Positions 1 to 8,444 of a stretch of 61,480 bases of DNA are shown piece by piece (positions within the stretch are counted from its first letter, which is position 1; every line of letters begins with the position of its first letter). The stretch is from Burkholderiaceae bacterium 16 (GTDB lineage: Bacteria > Pseudomonadota > Gammaproteobacteria > Burkholderiales > Burkholderiaceae). The position numbers and the translations under genes were made by a program. The DNA is taken from positions 1-61,480 of the forward strand of contig JYOD01000092.1 of NCBI GenBank assembly GCA_000955785.1, given 5' to 3'. Below the pieces are notes generated by a model. It made no database searches. It was not told the origin of the DNA and saw nothing but the letters and a program-made list of their open reading frames with translations.

Positions 1-2
1 GT

Positions 3-521
3 TCACTTGCCGAAGCGCGCCTCGAGCCAATCGAGGAACTCGTACTCGCTACGTTCGCTCCTGGCCTCCAGATACCGCTCGATCCCGTCGATGTCCTCTG
101 GCGGGAAAGGCCCGTAACCCGCCACGCAACGTGGCAGCCTGCCAGGACACTGCCGCAGCAGGCGTCTCTCGACGCGTATATTATGCCGCCACCATACGTT
201 GAAGTCGTACACATAGACGAAGCCTTAGTGTCCGGGCAGCCTGGTCATCCGCGTCATCTGTGGGCTCCGCACCGCATTCGCCGCGCGCGTTCGGTTCGCC
301 GAGCAGGCCGGCATCCGGGCGATGACGAAACGGCGAATCTCTATCAATGGCTCGGAAATTTCCGCCATGCGGCCGGTCCCGGCATCGGATGACTTGGTAT
401 GGCGCCGCCGACAGATTGATGTCGCAGGGTATTGAATCGTCGCCAAGATGCTGGACAACACAAATGGCCCAAGTTGCTGGGCGTTCGGCCGTCGTGATGG
501 CGCCGTGATGGCGTTTTGCAA
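3..521 (-). pseudogene. pRiA4b ORF-3-like protein, broken by an in-frame stop
   Basis: The minus-strand frame ending at 3 reads F-V-Y-V-Y-D-F, then W-x-H-N-I-x-V-E, then P-R-C-V-A-G and P-P-E-D-I-D-G. This is the conserved C-terminal half of the plasmid pRiA4b ORF-3 family (IS1096 passenger-protein-like). A TAA at 225-227 stops the frame just before this block. The same frame upstream keeps a weak I-S-E-P-L-I-x-I-R-R-F, which could be the degraded family N-terminus (usually P-x-I-W-R-R). No intact start with the full domain is visible, so I call it a pseudogene. The C-terminal 69 codons alone could start at a GTG at 212, but would lack half the domain. The upstream limit is a guess. Confidence 0.5.
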
Positions 522-726
522 CGCATAACGCGATTGGGGGATAGTCGGAAGGGAGACTCATAACCATACTCACCAACGGCAGTCCGACTGCCTAGCCGTG
601 GTTCACTCAAAGGCCACCCGGCCCTGTGCGGATCTTTACACGGCATAACAATTAAAAAGGCGGCAGCACGCCTTGATGAAGTCGCGAAAAAACATCCGGC
701 TAAACGCCGAGGCGAGAGGGGTCAAA

Positions 727-1173
727 ATGAGAGGCATTTCCATTCGCGCTGCCGTCACCGGCCAAGCGCCACAGATTATTAGCGTCCTCGAACAATGCGG
801 GCTTGATGCTTCGACCCTCAATCTATTTGCAACCACATTCCATATCGCCATCACCGAATCCTTGATCGTCGGTTGCGCCGGCGTGGAACGGCATGGTGAC
901 ACAGCAATCATCGGGCCCGTTGCCGTGCTTGCCGATTACCGCGACCGTGGTATCGCTTCGTCTCTGGTGCAAGCTGCGCTCATGCGCGCCCGGGCTGGAG
1001 GGTGTCGACAAGCAGTGATGTTAGCGATGCGTTTTGCGACTTACTTTAGTCGTCACGGGTTTACGTTGATGCCGAGCCGCGCGCTACCGGCAGAGGTACA
1101 AGCGTCACAGACATATCAATGTCAGGCCAATCCGTCCGATGCCTGCATGAAATGCGACCTGATCTCCGGCTGA
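727..1173 (+). CDS. GNAT acetyltransferase, ArsN2-like
   Basis: A 148-residue GNAT-fold N-acetyltransferase. The order I-V-G-C-A-G-V-E-R, G-D-x-A-I-I-G-P-V-A-V, Y-R-D-R-G-I-A-S-S-L-V (acetyl-CoA loop), A-T-Y-F-S-R-H-G-F and a Cys-rich tail ending A-C-M matches the arsenic-resistance acetyltransferase ArsN2. Some members detoxify arsinothricin-like or methylated arsenicals, but the true substrate here is unknown. I chose the ATG at 727 because a GAGAGGGG ribosome-binding site lies just upstream and the ORF begins I-S-I-R-A-A like other GNATs; an in-frame ATG at 673 has no such site. No ars operon genes (arsR, arsC, arsB) are next to it, so an arsenic role is only suggested by homology. Confidence 0.7.
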   Translation: MRGISIRAAVTGQAPQIISVLEQCGLDASTLNLFATTFHIAITESLIVGCAGVERHGDTAIIGPVAVLADYRDRGIASSLVQAALMRARAGGCRQAVMLAMRFATYFSRHGFTLMPSRALPAEVQASQTYQCQANPSDACMKCDLISG

Positions 1174-1325
1174 CGTCCCTTAATCGCCCGTTGGGCGTTG
1201 TATCGCGGTGAGGCCACACCCTTATCCATCATAGCGAGGAAGGCATCGCCCTCGAAACCGTCGCGTCACCCCAGTTCCTGGAGATTCCTTCGCGACGGTC
1301 CCTCAACCCGATCTGGTAATGCGGG

Positions 1326-2348
1326 TCAATCCAGCGTGATTCCTTCGCGCTGGATCACAGCCCCCCAATTGGCATCCTCTTTCTCAATGCGCTTCGCGAA
1401 GTTTGCGGAGTCGATCATGACCACGTCGCCCTGCTGGCCCAACGCCGCCTTTGCCTTGCCGTCATCAAGCACCCCACGGGTGATCGAATGCAGCTTTTGC
1501 ACAATCTGCGGAGGCGTGCCGGCCGGCGCGAGCATGCCGATCCAGAAGGTCACGTTGAAAGGCGCGATGCCGACTTCCTCCAATGTGGGCACTTCGGGCA
1601 ACTGTGCCATGCGCTTTGACGAACTGACGGCGAGGGGTTTCAGCTTCCCTACCTTGATTTGAGGGAGGGCGCTCCAGGTGTCAAAGGCGGTCTCCAGTTC
1701 ACCACTCATCACGGCCATCTCCGCCTGCGCAGACGACTTGTACGGAATATGCGTGGTCTTGATCTTTGCCCGGTTGTTCAACATGGCGAAGCTGAGATGC
1801 GCAATATTGCCCGGGCCCGCCGATCCATAGCTGATTTTCCCGGGATTCTGCGTGGCGAATTGCAAAAGGTCCGCTACCGAGCCGACCGAATTCTTCTGCG
1901 ACCACTCTGGGTTGGTGACCAGGATGAATGGCGCCTCAAGCACTAGCGTGACCGGCGTGAAGTCTTTCGGCTTGTAGTTGCTTTTCTTGTACACCTGATG
2001 GTTGATGGTAATGCTGCTGGAGTTCGTAAGCAGTAAGGTGTACCCGTCTGGCGCTGCCCTGGCAGCCTCTGCCACGCCAATCAACCCGTTCGCTCCCGCC
2101 TTGTTGTCAACGATCACGGGCTGCCCCAGGGATTTGCTGAGGTGCTCCGACACAACGCGCGCCACGGTATCGGTGAATGACCCGGCCGGGAATGGAACGA
2201 TCATCCTGATCGGCTTGTTCGGCCAGCTTGCATTCTGGGCTGCGGCCGGACCGGAAATTGCGCCAGTCAGGACGACCAGCGCAGCGACAGCCATTCTGAA
2301 TCGGCCTGCGACCATCTGGCGGCGCGACGTAAATTTGAGTTCCTTCAT
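1326..2348 (-). CDS. Bug/TctC-family periplasmic receptor
   Basis: A 340-residue extracytoplasmic solute-binding protein of the tripartite tricarboxylate transporter (Bug) family. It has a cleavable signal peptide ending near A-A-A-Q-N-A, then the family signature W-P-N-K-P-I-R-M-I-V-P-F-P-A-G, the V-D-N-K-A-G-A-N-G-L-I-G ligand loop and A-A-P-D-G-Y-T-L-L. The ATG at 2348 is preceded by AGGAGACAAG; the frame extends upstream without a stop, but that extension overlaps the CoA-transferase and is not protein-like. It is the last gene of the minus-strand operon with the CoA-transferase and carboxylase, 47 nt downstream, so it probably binds the acid degraded by them. No TctA/TctB membrane components are in the window, as is usual for orphan Bug receptors in this group. 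Ligand unknown. Confidence 0.9.
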   Translation of the reverse strand: MKELKFTSRRQMVAGRFRMAVAALVVLTGAISGPAAAQNASWPNKPIRMIVPFPAGSFTDTVARVVSEHLSKSLGQPVIVDNKAGANGLIGVAEAARAAPDGYTLLLTNSSSITINHQVYKKSNYKPKDFTPVTLVLEAPFILVTNPEWSQKNSVGSVADLLQFATQNPGKISYGSAGPGNIAHLSFAMLNNRAKIKTTHIPYKSSAQAEMAVMSGELETAFDTWSALPQIKVGKLKPLAVSSSKRMAQLPEVPTLEEVGIAPFNVTFWIGMLAPAGTPPQIVQKLHSITRGVLDDGKAKAALGQQGDVVMIDSANFAKRIEKEDANWGAVIQREGITLD

Positions 2349-2395
2349 TCTTGTCTCCTGTTCTTGGGTAGTAGTCTTCGAAACGTTTGCTGACC

Positions 2396-4867
2396 TTACG
2401 CCACCCCTTTTGAGGACTTTGGCTTCGCGGTTTTTCCTGTGATGCCCATGCGTTCCAGGTCCGCGATCTGCCCTGCGCTCAATCCAAGCACGCGAGTCAA
2501 CACCTCCTCGGTGTGTTCTCCCAGGGTCGGGGCGGCGTTGCGGACCGGCATGGGCTCGCTTCCAGTGCGAAACCAGGCGGTGCTGGCCGTGTACATGCCA
2601 CTGTGGGCACGTTCGACGCCACGCCAGAATCCCCGCGCGTGCAGGTGGGCGTCCTGCAGCACCTGTGACATGGGCCGAACCACGCCCGCGGCAATGCCCG
2701 CCCGTTGCAACAGGCGCATTGCCTCTTCCGGGTCCCGGGCCTTGCACCAGGACGTGATGGCCGCGTCGATCCTGTCCTGCTGCGCGCGACGCCCTGACGC
2801 CTGGGCAAGCTGCGCATCCGCGGTGAGGTCCTCCCTCCCGATCACACGGCACAGGGCAGGCCATTGCGCGTCAGTGACAGTCAGAACGATCCACGCGTCG
2901 TCGCCTGCGCAGCGGAAACACCCATGCGGGACGTGCATTGGATGCCGGTTACCCAGGCGAGGAGAGACCGTTCCGGAGACCGATTGTTCCAGGATGAACG
3001 GCGCAGCCATTGGCAACATGGCCTCGACCTGTGACAGGTTGACATGTCGGCCTTCACCGGTGGCTTGCTGCACGAACAGCGCCAGCAACATTGCGGCCCC
3101 TGCGTTCAAGCCGCCTATCGGATCACCATAGGCGTACGACGTCATGGCCGGCGGCCCCTCCGGGTGGCCCGTATGAAGCGGCAGCCCGCTGGCTTGCTCC
3201 AGCGTGCCGCCGTACGCACGGGTGTTGCTCCACGCGTTTCCAAGCCCGAATGCCGGCATCGACAGCATGACCAGTCGCTCGTTCACGGCTCGCAGTGCTT
3301 CGTAGTCCAAGCCCAGCTTCGGCAAGACCTCGGCAGAGTAGTTTTCGATCACCGCGTCCGCGCGCGCCGCCAACTGCAGCAGCAACTGCTTTCCCTCGGG
3401 GCGCGTCAAGTCCAGGGTGATGCCCAGCTTGTTGCGGTTCATCAGGTTGAAGTTTGAATTCTTCTCGTACAACCTGTCCCGATAGAACGCTTCAGTGAAG
3501 TTGGCGCCGCGCCACCAGTCTGGGTAGCCGGTGCTTTCGACCTTGATGATTTCCGCGCCAAAATCGGCCAAGGTTCGCGACGCCAGGGGGCCCGCCCAGC
3601 CCATCGTCAGGTCGACAACACGAATGCCCTGCAGCGGCAGTTGCTCAGCAGACGTTCGCTGGAGCTGCAGACGGGGGTGGTGATCCAGGCCGGATGTCCG
3701 ATAGAGGGAATTATGGGTCCCCTTCGCCGGAGCCGATCCGCCCGGCAACGGGCCGGCCGCATCGAGGCATAGCGGCACAACGGGGCCTTCGAAGGAAACT
3801 CCCCCTACTTCGACCGGGACGAATGCGTTGCGCTGCCGATGCACTTCCTGGCTGAGCAACTCCGCCATGGTGGGGACGATGACAGTCGGATGCTTCTTGT
3901 CGCCGAGGATCTCGAACCACTCCCGGGCCGTCCGCGTGAGAAACGCGGGTATGAGCAGCGCGTCGATCTCGTCCGCCCGGGCCATGCGCTCCTGGCCGTT
4001 CGCGAAGCGGGGATCGCTGGCCAGCTCGGGGCGCCCGATCGCCTCGCACAGCGCCACCCACTGAGGCAGCGTGTGCGTGAAGATTCCGATCCACCCCTCC
4101 GAGGTCTGGTAGATGCCACCCGGATGCGTGCCGCAGAACCGGTTGACGCCGAGGCGCCGAAGCGGGTGGCGCTTGTCCGGCACCATGCCTGCTTCCATTT
4201 CGACCACACTGAAAATGGCCTCGTGCATACTTAGCACGTATCGGCGGCTGCCTTGCGCGCGTCCAATCAGGGCCGCAACTGCGGCCGAGAATGCGGCAAG
4301 CCCGACGACGACCGCGGTCTGCACGTCGTGCGGCATGTGGGGCGGCCCCTCCACCGGGCCACTCCCATGCACGGCGCCAGCAAGGCCTCGGCACACCGCT
4401 TCTGCGCCCGCGTACTGACTGTAGGGCCCGCTCTCACCGAACCAGGTGAGCGCCACCTCGATCGGCACGTGCCCTTGCTGCTCGCCTGGATATCCGGACC
4501 AGACAGGCCTGGCAAGGATGACCGGACCCTCGGTCAGCGCGCGGGCATCCAGGACCACATCGCAGGTTCGCGCGAGCTGTGCCAGCCATGCACTGTCCTC
4601 CGCGCTTCCGGCATCCGCAGTGACGCTGCGCTTGCTGGTATTCAGCCAGGCAAAGAGCGCGCTTTCCGGCTGCGCGGCGCCAGGAATGCAGACCATGGGC
4701 GGCATCTGCCGCCAGGCGTCGCCCGCCGGACTTTCCACCTTGATCACTTCGGCACCGAAGTCAGAGAACAACTTGCCCGCGTACGCAAGCGCCGGACCGG
4801 TGCCGACCTCCAGTACGCGCAGCCCACTCAACGCCAGTTGCGCCGCGTCAGGACCATTCTTCATCAT
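2396..4867 (-). CDS. Tandem CaiB/BaiF family III CoA-transferase
   Basis: An 823-residue protein of two fused CaiB/BaiF (family III) CoA-transferase units; ordinary members are about 400 residues. Unit 1 (about 14-395) has L-R-V-L-E-V-G-T-G-P-A-L-A and F-G-A-E-V-I-K-V-E-S-P. Unit 2 (about 420-800) has I-R-V-V-D-L-T-M-G-W-A-G-P and F-G-A-E-I-I-K-V-E-S. The position of the acyl-carrying Asp looks retained in both (P-H-D-V-Q-T in unit 1, Y-G-D-P-I-G-G in unit 2). The ATG at 4867 has an AGAGGG site 7 nt upstream; an ATG at 4888 has none. It starts 26 nt after the carboxylase stop, so the two are co-transcribed. The enzyme should move CoA between organic acids, activating the substrate that the Bug receptor brings in. 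The acids themselves cannot be read from the sequence. Confidence 0.88.
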   Translation of the reverse strand: MMKNGPDAAQLALSGLRVLEVGTGPALAYAGKLFSDFGAEVIKVESPAGDAWRQMPPMVCIPGAAQPESALFAWLNTSKRSVTADAGSAEDSAWLAQLARTCDVVLDARALTEGPVILARPVWSGYPGEQQGHVPIEVALTWFGESGPYSQYAGAEAVCRGLAGAVHGSGPVEGPPHMPHDVQTAVVVGLAAFSAAVAALIGRAQGSRRYVLSMHEAIFSVVEMEAGMVPDKRHPLRRLGVNRFCGTHPGGIYQTSEGWIGIFTHTLPQWVALCEAIGRPELASDPRFANGQERMARADEIDALLIPAFLTRTAREWFEILGDKKHPTVIVPTMAELLSQEVHRQRNAFVPVEVGGVSFEGPVVPLCLDAAGPLPGGSAPAKGTHNSLYRTSGLDHHPRLQLQRTSAEQLPLQGIRVVDLTMGWAGPLASRTLADFGAEIIKVESTGYPDWWRGANFTEAFYRDRLYEKNSNFNLMNRNKLGITLDLTRPEGKQLLLQLAARADAVIENYSAEVLPKLGLDYEALRAVNERLVMLSMPAFGLGNAWSNTRAYGGTLEQASGLPLHTGHPEGPPAMTSYAYGDPIGGLNAGAAMLLALFVQQATGEGRHVNLSQVEAMLPMAAPFILEQSVSGTVSPRLGNRHPMHVPHGCFRCAGDDAWIVLTVTDAQWPALCRVIGREDLTADAQLAQASGRRAQQDRIDAAITSWCKARDPEEAMRLLQRAGIAAGVVRPMSQVLQDAHLHARGFWRGVERAHSGMYTASTAWFRTGSEPMPVRNAAPTLGEHTEEVLTRVLGLSAGQIADLERMGITGKTAKPKSSKGVA

Positions 4868-4893
4868 GGAACCCTCTTGTGTATGCATGGCGA

Positions 4894-7800
4894 TCACCAG
4901 GCATCGATGAACGAGCGGCGCTCTCTGCGGCTTCGAACGTCGGCTGATGTGATACCCTGGACAATCCATTTCCGTGTCTGGGCAGGGTCAATCACGGCAT
5001 CAATCTCCACAGCAGCGGCCGTGTTAATCGCGTGGCCACGCTCGTAGGACTGTGCAACCAACTTTTCGAACAGCGCTATACGCTCGGCCCCGTCCGGAAC
5101 GGCTTCGAGCTCCTTCTTGAAGCCCAGCCTGACGGCGCCTTCCAGACCCATCGGACCGAACTCGCCGGTCGGCCACGAGATGGTGAAATTCGCTGACCGG
5201 AAGCCACCACCCGCCATTGCCATGGCGCCAAGGCCATAGCCTTTGCGCAACGTAACGGCCAGCAAACCGACGCGCAGCTTGGCCGCCGTGAGGAACATGC
5301 GCGACACATGCCGCACCTGGGCGCGTGCCTCGACGTCCGGCCCGACCATAAACCCAGGGGTGTCGATCAGCGAGATGATCGGCAGCCCGTGCGCATCGCA
5401 CAGTTGCATGAAGCGCGCCGCCTTGTCCGCGGCATCCGCATCGATGGCGCCCCCGAGGTGATATGGGTTATTGGCCATGATGCCCACGGGTTGCCCTTCC
5501 ACGCGGGCAAGCGCCGTGTGGATGCCCGCACCGAAGCCGCTGCGCAGCATCAGCACACTGCCGATGTCCGCGATCCCCTCGATGGCTTTCCGGGTGTCGT
5601 ACACGCGTAACCGGTTCTCGGGTACGACGCGACGCAAGTCCAGGGAATCCGGTGCGCTCCAGTGCGTCACGCGCCCCTGGAACATGGACAGGTAGTGCTT
5701 CGCCACCTGCACGGCTTCCGCCTCGTTCTCTACCAGGACATCGACCACGCCATTGGCAAATTGCACCGAAGCCGGACCAACGTCCTCGGGGCTGAAGACC
5801 CCGAGGCCACCACCCTCGATCATCGCCGGTCCTGCCATGCCGATGTTCGCGGACCTGTCAGCAATGATGACGTCGCAACAACCGAGGAAGGCCGCATTAC
5901 CGGCAAAGCAGCGCCCCGAAACGATGCCGACTACCGGGACATTCCCGTTGAGATCGGCAAACGCGGCAAACGACGGCTGATACAGGCCGGACACCGAAGG
6001 AAAGTCCACGTCGCCGGGCCGCCCGCCACCGCCTTCGGCGAAGAGCAAAAGAGGGAGTTCATCACGCAGCGCAACCTCGACGATGCGATCGGTCTTGATA
6101 TGGTTGCGCTTGCCTTGCGTACCCGCCAGCACCGTGGCGTCATAGGCCATCACCGCACTGCGCGCCCGGTCCTGACCGACAAGTCCTCCGTTGATGTTGC
6201 CGATGCCGGTGATCAGTCCATCCGCGGGGGTGTTGGCAATGAGGTCCTGCTGGCTGCGCCGGGAGGCCTGCGCCGCAAGCGCCAGCGCCCCATACTCGAC
6301 GAAGGTATCCGGGTCGCACAGGTCCGCGACGTTCTCACGGGCCGTGCGCTGCCCGCGCGAACGGCGCTTCGCTACCGCGTCGGGACGCGCGGCGTCATCC
6401 AGGTACGCATGCCGGTCCAGCACGCGCTGGAGGTCTGCACGGATCGCATGGGGGTCGACCTTCTGGGCTGCATCCACGGATACGCCATCGGCCTCGACCT
6501 GCTCTAGCACGATCAGGATCTGACCTTCGGATGCCAGAGCTCCCTTCTCCAGTCGCAGGTCGACCACACGGCCGCCACATTCCGCTGCGATCGCGTGCTC
6601 CATCTTCATGGCGTCGAGCACCGCAACCGTCTGCCCCGGCTTGACGATATCGTCCACCTGCACCGAGATCTCCACCACCCGGCCGGTCAGCGGAGCGCGG
6701 ATCGCCACCAACCCTTCGTCCACCTCCTCTTCAATATCGGGGGACCGTGGCGTATGCGCAGCCGGCGGGCGGCCCGCGCCTGCGAAGAGCAGCTCCTGCG
6801 CACACTCGGCCTCCGCAATGGCCTCCGCCGATGCCATCAGCTCCTGCAGTATCCCTTCGAAGTGCCGTGTGTGTACATGTTGCGTGAGGAAGTCGTCGCG
6901 CTGCGCGAGGGCCCGCAGCAGGTTGAGGTTGGTCGGCACCCCCACGATCCGGAACTCCGCAAGGCTACGCTGCAGACGCCGCACCGCGACCTCGAACCCG
7001 GGCGCCGCACTGCTCACGATCAGCTTTGCCAGCAAGGTGTCGAAGTTGGGCGACGGCTCATAGCCGGTGTAGCCGTGGGAGTCGACGCGAACGTCAGGAC
7101 CCGAAGGCGGGTCGAAGCGCTCCAGGCGACCGTGAGCCGGGCGTGCCAGGCCCTGCGCATCGGTCATTTCCGCGTTGACGCGAACCTGGATGGCGTATCC
7201 CCTGGGTTGCGGCGGCGAAGCGGGATCCAGGCCAAGATCACTTAAGGACCGCCCCGCTGCCAGCCCGATCTGCAGCGCGACAAGATCGACCCCGGTGACT
7301 TGCTCGGTGATGGTGTGCTCGACCTGCAAGCGGGGGTTGGCCTCGATGAAGACAAAGTCCTTCTGCTCGCCGGCCCCGGTTTCCTCGACCAGGAACTCGA
7401 AGGTGCCCAGGCTCTGGTAGTTGACGCGGCGCGCCAGCCTGAGCGCGGCCTTGATGATCTGCTCGCGCAGCTGCGGCCTGAGTACCGGGCTGGGGGCGAT
7501 CTCCACCAGTTTCTGGAAGCGGCGCTGCAAGGTGCAGTCTCGCTCGCCGAGGGCGATCACCTGGACCCCGTCGCCGGCAATCTGCACTTCGATATGGCGC
7601 GCCCGGCTGACCAGCCGCTCGGCGTACAGCGCGTCAACGCCAAACGCGGAGCTCGCCTCCGACCGGCAGCGCGCGTAGGCTTCTGCCAGGTCCTCGCGCC
7701 GCCGGACCACGCGCATGCCACGGCCGCCTCCGCCGCCAACGGCCTTGATGACCACGCCGGCATCGCCTTGCGCATCAAAGAAGCTGGTGATTTCCTCGAG

Positions 7801-8211
7801 AGATGCGCCGCCTCGCGTCGCGGGCATGACGGGAACGTCGCTCTCCGCCGCCAGCTGCAGCGCCCGCCCCTTGTCCCCGAAGAGCGCAAGGTGCTCGACC
7901 GTCGGGCCGATGAACCGGATCCCGGCGTCAATACACGCCTGGGCGAAATCAGCCCGCTCGCTCAGGAAGCCATAGCCAGGGTGGACGGCGTCGCAACCGG
8001 ATTCCTTCGCTGCGGCGATGATCCCCGCAATGTTGATGTAGGCTGACGGGCCCGCCCCATCGAGGGGACAGGCCTCGTCAGCCAGCATGCGGTGCCGCGC
8101 GCTAATGTCGTCTTGCGAATAGACCGCGACTGTGCCGATATCCAGGTCGCGTGCAGCACGCAGGACGCGCAACGCAATCTCTCCTCGATTGGCGATCAAC
8201 AGTTTTTTCAA
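4894..8211 (-). CDS. Single-chain biotin-dependent acyl-CoA carboxylase (BC-BCCP-CT)
   Basis: A 1105-residue multidomain enzyme. The biotin carboxylase half (about 1-450) starts K-K-L-L-I-A-N-R-G-E-I-A and has a Gly-rich ATP loop (G-G-G-G-G-R-G-M-R) and E-A-N-P-R-L-Q-V-E-H-T. A biotinyl domain has the lipoyl-type D-A-M-K-M-E-H motif with the biotinylated Lys near residue 535. A complete carboxyltransferase of the ACC/PCC beta type follows from about 585. All three parts in one chain recall the homomeric long-chain/short-chain acyl-CoA carboxylases; most propionyl- and methylcrotonyl-CoA carboxylases use two chains. The start is a TTG at 8211, chosen because GAGGAG sits 6 nt ahead and the protein then begins like other biotin carboxylases; a TTG at 8229 has no such site. 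It should carboxylate an unknown acyl-CoA made by the neighbouring CoA-transferase. Confidence 0.9.
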   Translation of the reverse strand: MKKLLIANRGEIALRVLRAARDLDIGTVAVYSQDDISARHRMLADEACPLDGAGPSAYINIAGIIAAAKESGCDAVHPGYGFLSERADFAQACIDAGIRFIGPTVEHLALFGDKGRALQLAAESDVPVMPATRGGASLEEITSFFDAQGDAGVVIKAVGGGGGRGMRVVRRREDLAEAYARCRSEASSAFGVDALYAERLVSRARHIEVQIAGDGVQVIALGERDCTLQRRFQKLVEIAPSPVLRPQLREQIIKAALRLARRVNYQSLGTFEFLVEETGAGEQKDFVFIEANPRLQVEHTITEQVTGVDLVALQIGLAAGRSLSDLGLDPASPPQPRGYAIQVRVNAEMTDAQGLARPAHGRLERFDPPSGPDVRVDSHGYTGYEPSPNFDTLLAKLIVSSAAPGFEVAVRRLQRSLAEFRIVGVPTNLNLLRALAQRDDFLTQHVHTRHFEGILQELMASAEAIAEAECAQELLFAGAGRPPAAHTPRSPDIEEEVDEGLVAIRAPLTGRVVEISVQVDDIVKPGQTVAVLDAMKMEHAIAAECGGRVVDLRLEKGALASEGQILIVLEQVEADGVSVDAAQKVDPHAIRADLQRVLDRHAYLDDAARPDAVAKRRSRGQRTARENVADLCDPDTFVEYGALALAAQASRRSQQDLIANTPADGLITGIGNINGGLVGQDRARSAVMAYDATVLAGTQGKRNHIKTDRIVEVALRDELPLLLFAEGGGGRPGDVDFPSVSGLYQPSFAAFADLNGNVPVVGIVSGRCFAGNAAFLGCCDVIIADRSANIGMAGPAMIEGGGLGVFSPEDVGPASVQFANGVVDVLVENEAEAVQVAKHYLSMFQGRVTHWSAPDSLDLRRVVPENRLRVYDTRKAIEGIADIGSVLMLRSGFGAGIHTALARVEGQPVGIMANNPYHLGGAIDADAADKAARFMQLCDAHGLPIISLIDTPGFMVGPDVEARAQVRHVSRMFLTAAKLRVGLLAVTLRKGYGLGAMAMAGGGFRSANFTISWPTGEFGPMGLEGAVRLGFKKELEAVPDGAERIALFEKLVAQSYERGHAINTAAAVEIDAVIDPAQTRKWIVQGITSADVRSRRERRSFIDAW

Positions 8212-8238
8212 TTCAGTCTCCTCATTCAAACTACGATG

Positions 8239-8415
8239 TCAGTGCCAAGTCAGCAGGTCGGTCATACCGCCGGCAGGAAACGGCAAGATGATGGTGATTG
8301 GCTTGCGCGACCAATTGCCCCGTGCTCGCGCCGTGGTTGCGGCCACGGCGGCAGGTATTGGGTTGCGAGCGAGCGTGCGCAGGCCTTGCCAGCGCCTGGT
8401 CAGTCGTCTCCATTG
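8239..8415 (-). pseudogene. Remnant of a Bug receptor N-terminus
   Basis: Between the two carboxylase genes one minus-strand frame reads N-W-S-R-K-P-I-T-I-I-L-P-F-P-A-G-G-M-T-D and then stops. That is the start of a mature Bug receptor (W-P-x-K-P-I-x-x-I-V-P-F-P-A-G-G-x-T-D). It follows an Arg/Ala-rich stretch (T-L-A-R-N-P-I-P-A-A-V-A-A-T-T-A) that resembles a signal peptide. Only about 60 codons survive and the remaining 270 are gone. This suggests the operon once had a second receptor gene at this point that was lost by deletion. No start codon is obvious in the matching frame. Confidence 0.6.
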
Positions 8416-8444
8416 TTGTGATCGAGAATCCGGAGAAGCGGCGC

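Noticed and set aside
1198..1662. Plus-strand ORF after the acetyltransferase
   Set aside because: Mostly antisense of the Bug gene; Ser/Pro-rich with no family features.
2349..2864. N-terminal extension of the Bug gene at 1326
   Set aside because: The extension overlaps the CoA-transferase in another frame and is Arg/Gly/His-rich; the true signal peptide starts at 2348.
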